Assembly: GCA_964634755.1 (NCBI GenBank)
Contig: CAZWJH010000113.1
Location: 1-6,759, forward strand
Origin: JALXDT01 sp964634755
Lineage (GTDB): Bacteria > Acidobacteriota > Aminicenantia > JAMOAD01
DNA length: 6,759 bases
Direction: 5' to 3'
The notes under the pieces are model-generated. The model was given only the letters and a program-made list of their open reading frames with translations. It made no database searches and was not told the DNA's origin. This document shows positions 5,104 to 6,759 of the stretch, in pieces. Made by a program: the position numbers and the translations under genes. Positions within the stretch are counted from its first letter, which is position 1, and every line of letters starts with the position of its first letter.

Positions 5104-6195
5104 ATGATTAAATATTTTTTTATTTTTATCCTTTTTATTCATTCTTTAATCCATTTATTGGGTTTTTTTAAGGCATTTGATATTTTCAAAATTGAGCAAT
5201 TAAAAGCGCTAATTAGTAAATTTTTTGGTATTCTGTGGCTTTTCACTTGCATAATTTTTTTAATTTCAATTTTATTGTTTATCTTTAAAAAGGAAACCTG
5301 GTGGGTTTGGGGAGCCTTTGCTATTCTCTTGTCTCAAATTTTGATTATTAAATTCTGGAGTGATGCAAAAGCAGGTACTTTTGCAAATATTATAATTTTA
5401 ATTGTCATTCTTTTGTCTTATGCTAATTTTAATTTTGATAAGTTAGTAAAACAGGAGATCTTTGAATTGGGCTCTCTAGCTACTAATCAACCGAATGATT
5501 TATTTATTAATGATTTGAATACATTACCTCCAATTGTTCAAAAATGGTTAAAAAATTCAATAATTGACAGAAGTAAAAATATAAGTAGGGTTTTTCTATT
5601 ACAAAAAGGTAAAATGAGAATTAAACCTAATGGAAAATGGATGAACTTTAAGGCCAAGCAATGGTTTTCTTTATTAGATCCTTCTTTTATTTGGTATGCT
5701 AATGTTAGTATTTCTCCCTTCTTGTTTCTCAAAGCGAGGGATAAATATTTTAAATCAAAGGGTAATATGCTAATAAAATTATTGTCTTTAATTCCTATTG
5801 TTAATGAAAGCGGCAAAGAAATTAACCAAGGAGTTATGGTTAGGTATCTTGCAGAAAGCGTATGGTTTCCGAGTTTTGCTTTAAGCACTTATTTAAAATG
5901 GGAAGAAATGAATAATAATAAAGCTAGAGTGATTTTTGAATATAAAAACAAGAAAGTGGAAGGAGTTTTTAAGTTTAATGAAAAAGGTTACCCAATAAGT
6001 TTTCTATCAAAGAGATATTATGTAAGAGAAAAGAAGTCAAGTCTGGAAAATTGGTGTGTTAAAATTGATAAAGGAAGTTTTAAAGAGTTTCAAGGTATTA
6101 TAATACCTACAAAGGCAAAAGTTATTTGGAAATTAAAGGACGGTGATTTTTTCTGGTTAAAGTTAGAAATAAAGGATATTAAATATATAAATTAA
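5104..6195 (+). CDS. Membrane protein with C-terminal DUF6544/DUF6920-type domain, function unknown
   Basis: A 363-residue protein. The N-terminal third has four membrane helices at about 4-22, 41-62, 67-86 and 91-109, with an I-H-L-L-G-F motif (16-21) and a conserved-looking F-W-S-D-A-K-A-G-T-F-A-N stretch (84-95) before helix four. The remainder, from about residue 137 to the end, resembles the DUF6544/DUF6920 family as I remember it. Features are L-P-P-I-V-Q-K-W-L near 141-149, a G-K-M-R-I-K-P-N-G-K-W-M-N-F-K-A segment, and the signature M-V-R-Y-L-A-E-S-V-W-F-P (245-256), followed by alternating beta-type strands. The biochemical function of this domain is not known to me. By topology it would be a membrane-anchored soluble domain on one face of the inner membrane. 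AGGAGAG just before the ATG sets the start. It is markedly AT-rich (about 27% G+C in sampled lines, against about 40% for aor) and stands alone, suggesting acquisition or relaxed composition. Confidence 0.82.
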   Translation: MIKYFFIFILFIHSLIHLLGFFKAFDIFKIEQLKALISKFFGILWLFTCIIFLISILLFIFKKETWWVWGAFAILLSQILIIKFWSDAKAGTFANIIILIVILLSYANFNFDKLVKQEIFELGSLATNQPNDLFINDLNTLPPIVQKWLKNSIIDRSKNISRVFLLQKGKMRIKPNGKWMNFKAKQWFSLLDPSFIWYANVSISPFLFLKARDKYFKSKGNMLIKLLSLIPIVNESGKEINQGVMVRYLAESVWFPSFALSTYLKWEEMNNNKARVIFEYKNKKVEGVFKFNEKGYPISFLSKRYYVREKKSSLENWCVKIDKGSFKEFQGIIIPTKAKVIWKLKDGDFFWLKLEIKDIKYIN

Positions 6196-6228
6196 TAAAA
6201 GTAAGTAGAGAGAAGTAAACCATAATAT

Positions 6229-6252
6229 ATCAAAAGTTGATTTTTTCTTTTT
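6229..6252 (+). terminator. Weak candidate terminator after the DUF6544-type gene
   Basis: ATCAA (6229-6233) pairs with TTGAT (6237-6241) around AAG. The T-run TTTTTTCTTTTTT (6241-6252 plus neighbours) follows at once. The stem has only one G-C pair, so on its own it is a poor terminator; the T-run position 34 bases after the stop codon is what makes it plausible. Confidence 0.3.
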
Positions 6253-6276
6253 AAGAGTAGTTCCCGAACTTTTCTT
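6253..6276 (+). repeat. Imperfect hairpin in the convergent gap
   Basis: AAGAG (6253-6257) pairs with TTCTT (6272-6276, one wobble). After one T-T mismatch, AGTT (6259-6262) pairs with AACT (6267-6270) around the loop CCCG. It lies directly after the T-run of the weak candidate terminator and could back it up, although its own T-rich tail is interrupted. Confidence 0.3.
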
Positions 6277-6399
6277 TCATTTATTTCTTCGTATTAATGA
6301 TTAAAAAGAGCAAATTGTCAATCCAGATTCGAGTTTGTCCAAATTTGGTAATCAAATTTACTTTGGAAATTTTTTCAGACTTAGAATTTTGATTTAAAT

Positions 6400-6435
6400 A
6401 AAAAAAGCCCCGATTTCGCAAGAAATCAGGGCTTT
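6400..6435 (-). terminator. Intrinsic terminator of the csp gene
   Basis: On the minus strand AAAGCCC-T-GATTTC (6435-6422) pairs with GAAATC-G-GGGCTTT (6417-6404) around TTGC. The T opposite G is a wobble, giving an unbroken 14-pair stem, with a run of seven T ending at 6400. On the plus strand the wobble becomes an A-C mismatch and no T-run follows, so the element is directed at the csp transcript, 14 bases after its stop codon. Confidence 0.92.
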
Positions 6436-6448
6436 GATTAAAGATAGT

Positions 6449-6649
6449 TTATAGTTTGATTACATTTGCTGCGTAATCGCCTTTTTCATTGTGACGAATT
6501 TCAAACTCTACTTGCTGTCCTTCGTCCAATGACTTGAAACCATCTTCATTGATTTCTGTGTGGTGAACAAAGATGTCTTTGCCTTCTTCAATCTGAATAA
6601 AGCCATAACCTTTTCTTGCGTCAAACCACTTAACGATTCCTTTGGTCAT
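6449..6649 (-). CDS. csp: CspA-family cold-shock protein
   Basis: A 66-residue single cold-shock domain: a five-stranded OB-fold that binds single-stranded RNA and DNA, keeps mRNA unfolded, and is often induced by cold or stationary phase. RNP1 is K-G-Y-G-F-I-Q (13-19) and RNP2 is D-I-F-V-H-H (25-30). The aromatic binding face (W8, F9, Y15, F17, F27, H29) is intact, and the end A-A-N-V-I-K-L is typical. The length is normal for the family. The start is the ATG nine bases after GGAGG; another ATG only two bases after GGAGG is out of frame (seven bases upstream) and too close. It is monocistronic, with its own strong terminator, converging on the DUF6544-type gene. Its leader holds a possible Shine-Dalgarno-masking element. 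Which Csp paralogue it is cannot be said. Confidence 0.95.
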   Translation of the reverse strand: MTKGIVKWFDARKGYGFIQIEEGKDIFVHHTEINEDGFKSLDEGQQVEFEIRHNEKGDYAANVIKL

Positions 6650-6658
6650 CGTGCATTA

Positions 6659-6709
6659 CCTCCGTAAAAATTTTAGAAGTAAGTTAAGGTAAAATTTCAA
6701 GGACGGAAG
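6659..6709 (-). promoter_or_regulatory. Possible Shine-Dalgarno-sequestering leader of csp
   Basis: In the transcript CUUCCGU (from 6709 to 6703) can pair over seven bases, one of them a G-U, with ACGGAGG (6665 to 6659), which is the csp ribosome-binding site. The intervening loop is 37 bases and AT-rich. Across a small internal loop, a further UUA/UAA pairing is possible beside the site. Csp leaders in other bacteria are known to refold with temperature; whether this one does is inference. A promoter candidate at 6672-6700 (TTGAAA, 17-base spacer, TCTAAA) would start inside the element and remove the left arm, so the promoter position decides the matter. Confidence 0.35.
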
Positions 6710-6759
6710 AAGTAAATCTTTCTGACTTGATAAAATTACACTTCACTAAACTAATAATA

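Noticed and set aside
5538..5888. 116-codon minus-strand frame inside the DUF6544-type gene
   Set aside because: It is antisense to a recognised domain; the translation is a Leu/Ile-rich shadow without a start signal.
6293..6321. Minus-strand TTGACA (6321-6316) with ATTAAT 17 bases on, pointing into the 3' end of the DUF6544-type gene
   Set aside because: The -10 matches only four of six positions and the only frame after it is nine codons (M-K-E-K-F-G-N-Y-S). Possible antisense promoter, but not supportable.
6339..6348. Palindrome CCAAATTTGG and a nearby second CAAATTT
   Set aside because: It is a short A/T-centred palindrome in a convergent gap with no promoter beside it; chance is the simplest reading.

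Overview
The window reads as AT-rich bacterial chromosome holding five protein-coding genes and no RNA gene, CRISPR array or insertion sequence that I can recognise. The host is probably an anaerobic, diderm (outer-membrane-bearing) bacterium. A tungsten-type aldehyde:ferredoxin oxidoreductase implies low-potential ferredoxin metabolism, and a secreted beta-rich protein with a good signal peptide looks like an outer-membrane barrel. I cannot name the phylum. Strong Shine-Dalgarno sequences precede four of the five genes.

Layout from left to right: (1) 1-2021, a self-contained transcription unit of promoter, aor (73-1965, +) and a strong intrinsic terminator. (2) 2000-3385, a minus-strand DUF445-family membrane protein that converges on aor; its last four codons and stop lie inside the aor terminator hairpin. 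It has no visible Shine-Dalgarno and may be translated from a nearly leaderless mRNA. (3) 3386-3560, an A/T-tract-rich gap. (4) 3561-4538, a minus-strand, TTG-started, signal-peptide-bearing, probable outer-membrane beta-barrel protein of unknown function. (5) 4539-5103, a very AT-rich 565-base divergent intergenic region. It carries a dyad of the TACA-N2-TGTA type whose two arms look like the -35 elements of back-to-back promoters, a 10-bp inverted repeat, and a separate good promoter directly upstream of the next gene. (6) 5104-6195 (+), a four-helix membrane protein fused to a DUF6544/DUF6920-type domain, markedly more AT-rich than aor. (7) 6196-6448, a convergent gap with one strong terminator facing left and weak hairpins facing right. 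(8) 6449-6649 (-), a CspA-family cold-shock protein whose leader contains a complement of its own Shine-Dalgarno.

The genes do not form an obvious joint pathway: each seems to be its own transcription unit. The least explained parts are the divergent region 4539-5103 with the two uncharacterised envelope proteins on either side, the csp leader, and the overlap of the DUF445 stop codon with the aor terminator. I did not find a clear new multi-gene system. GC comparisons are hand estimates from sampled lines.
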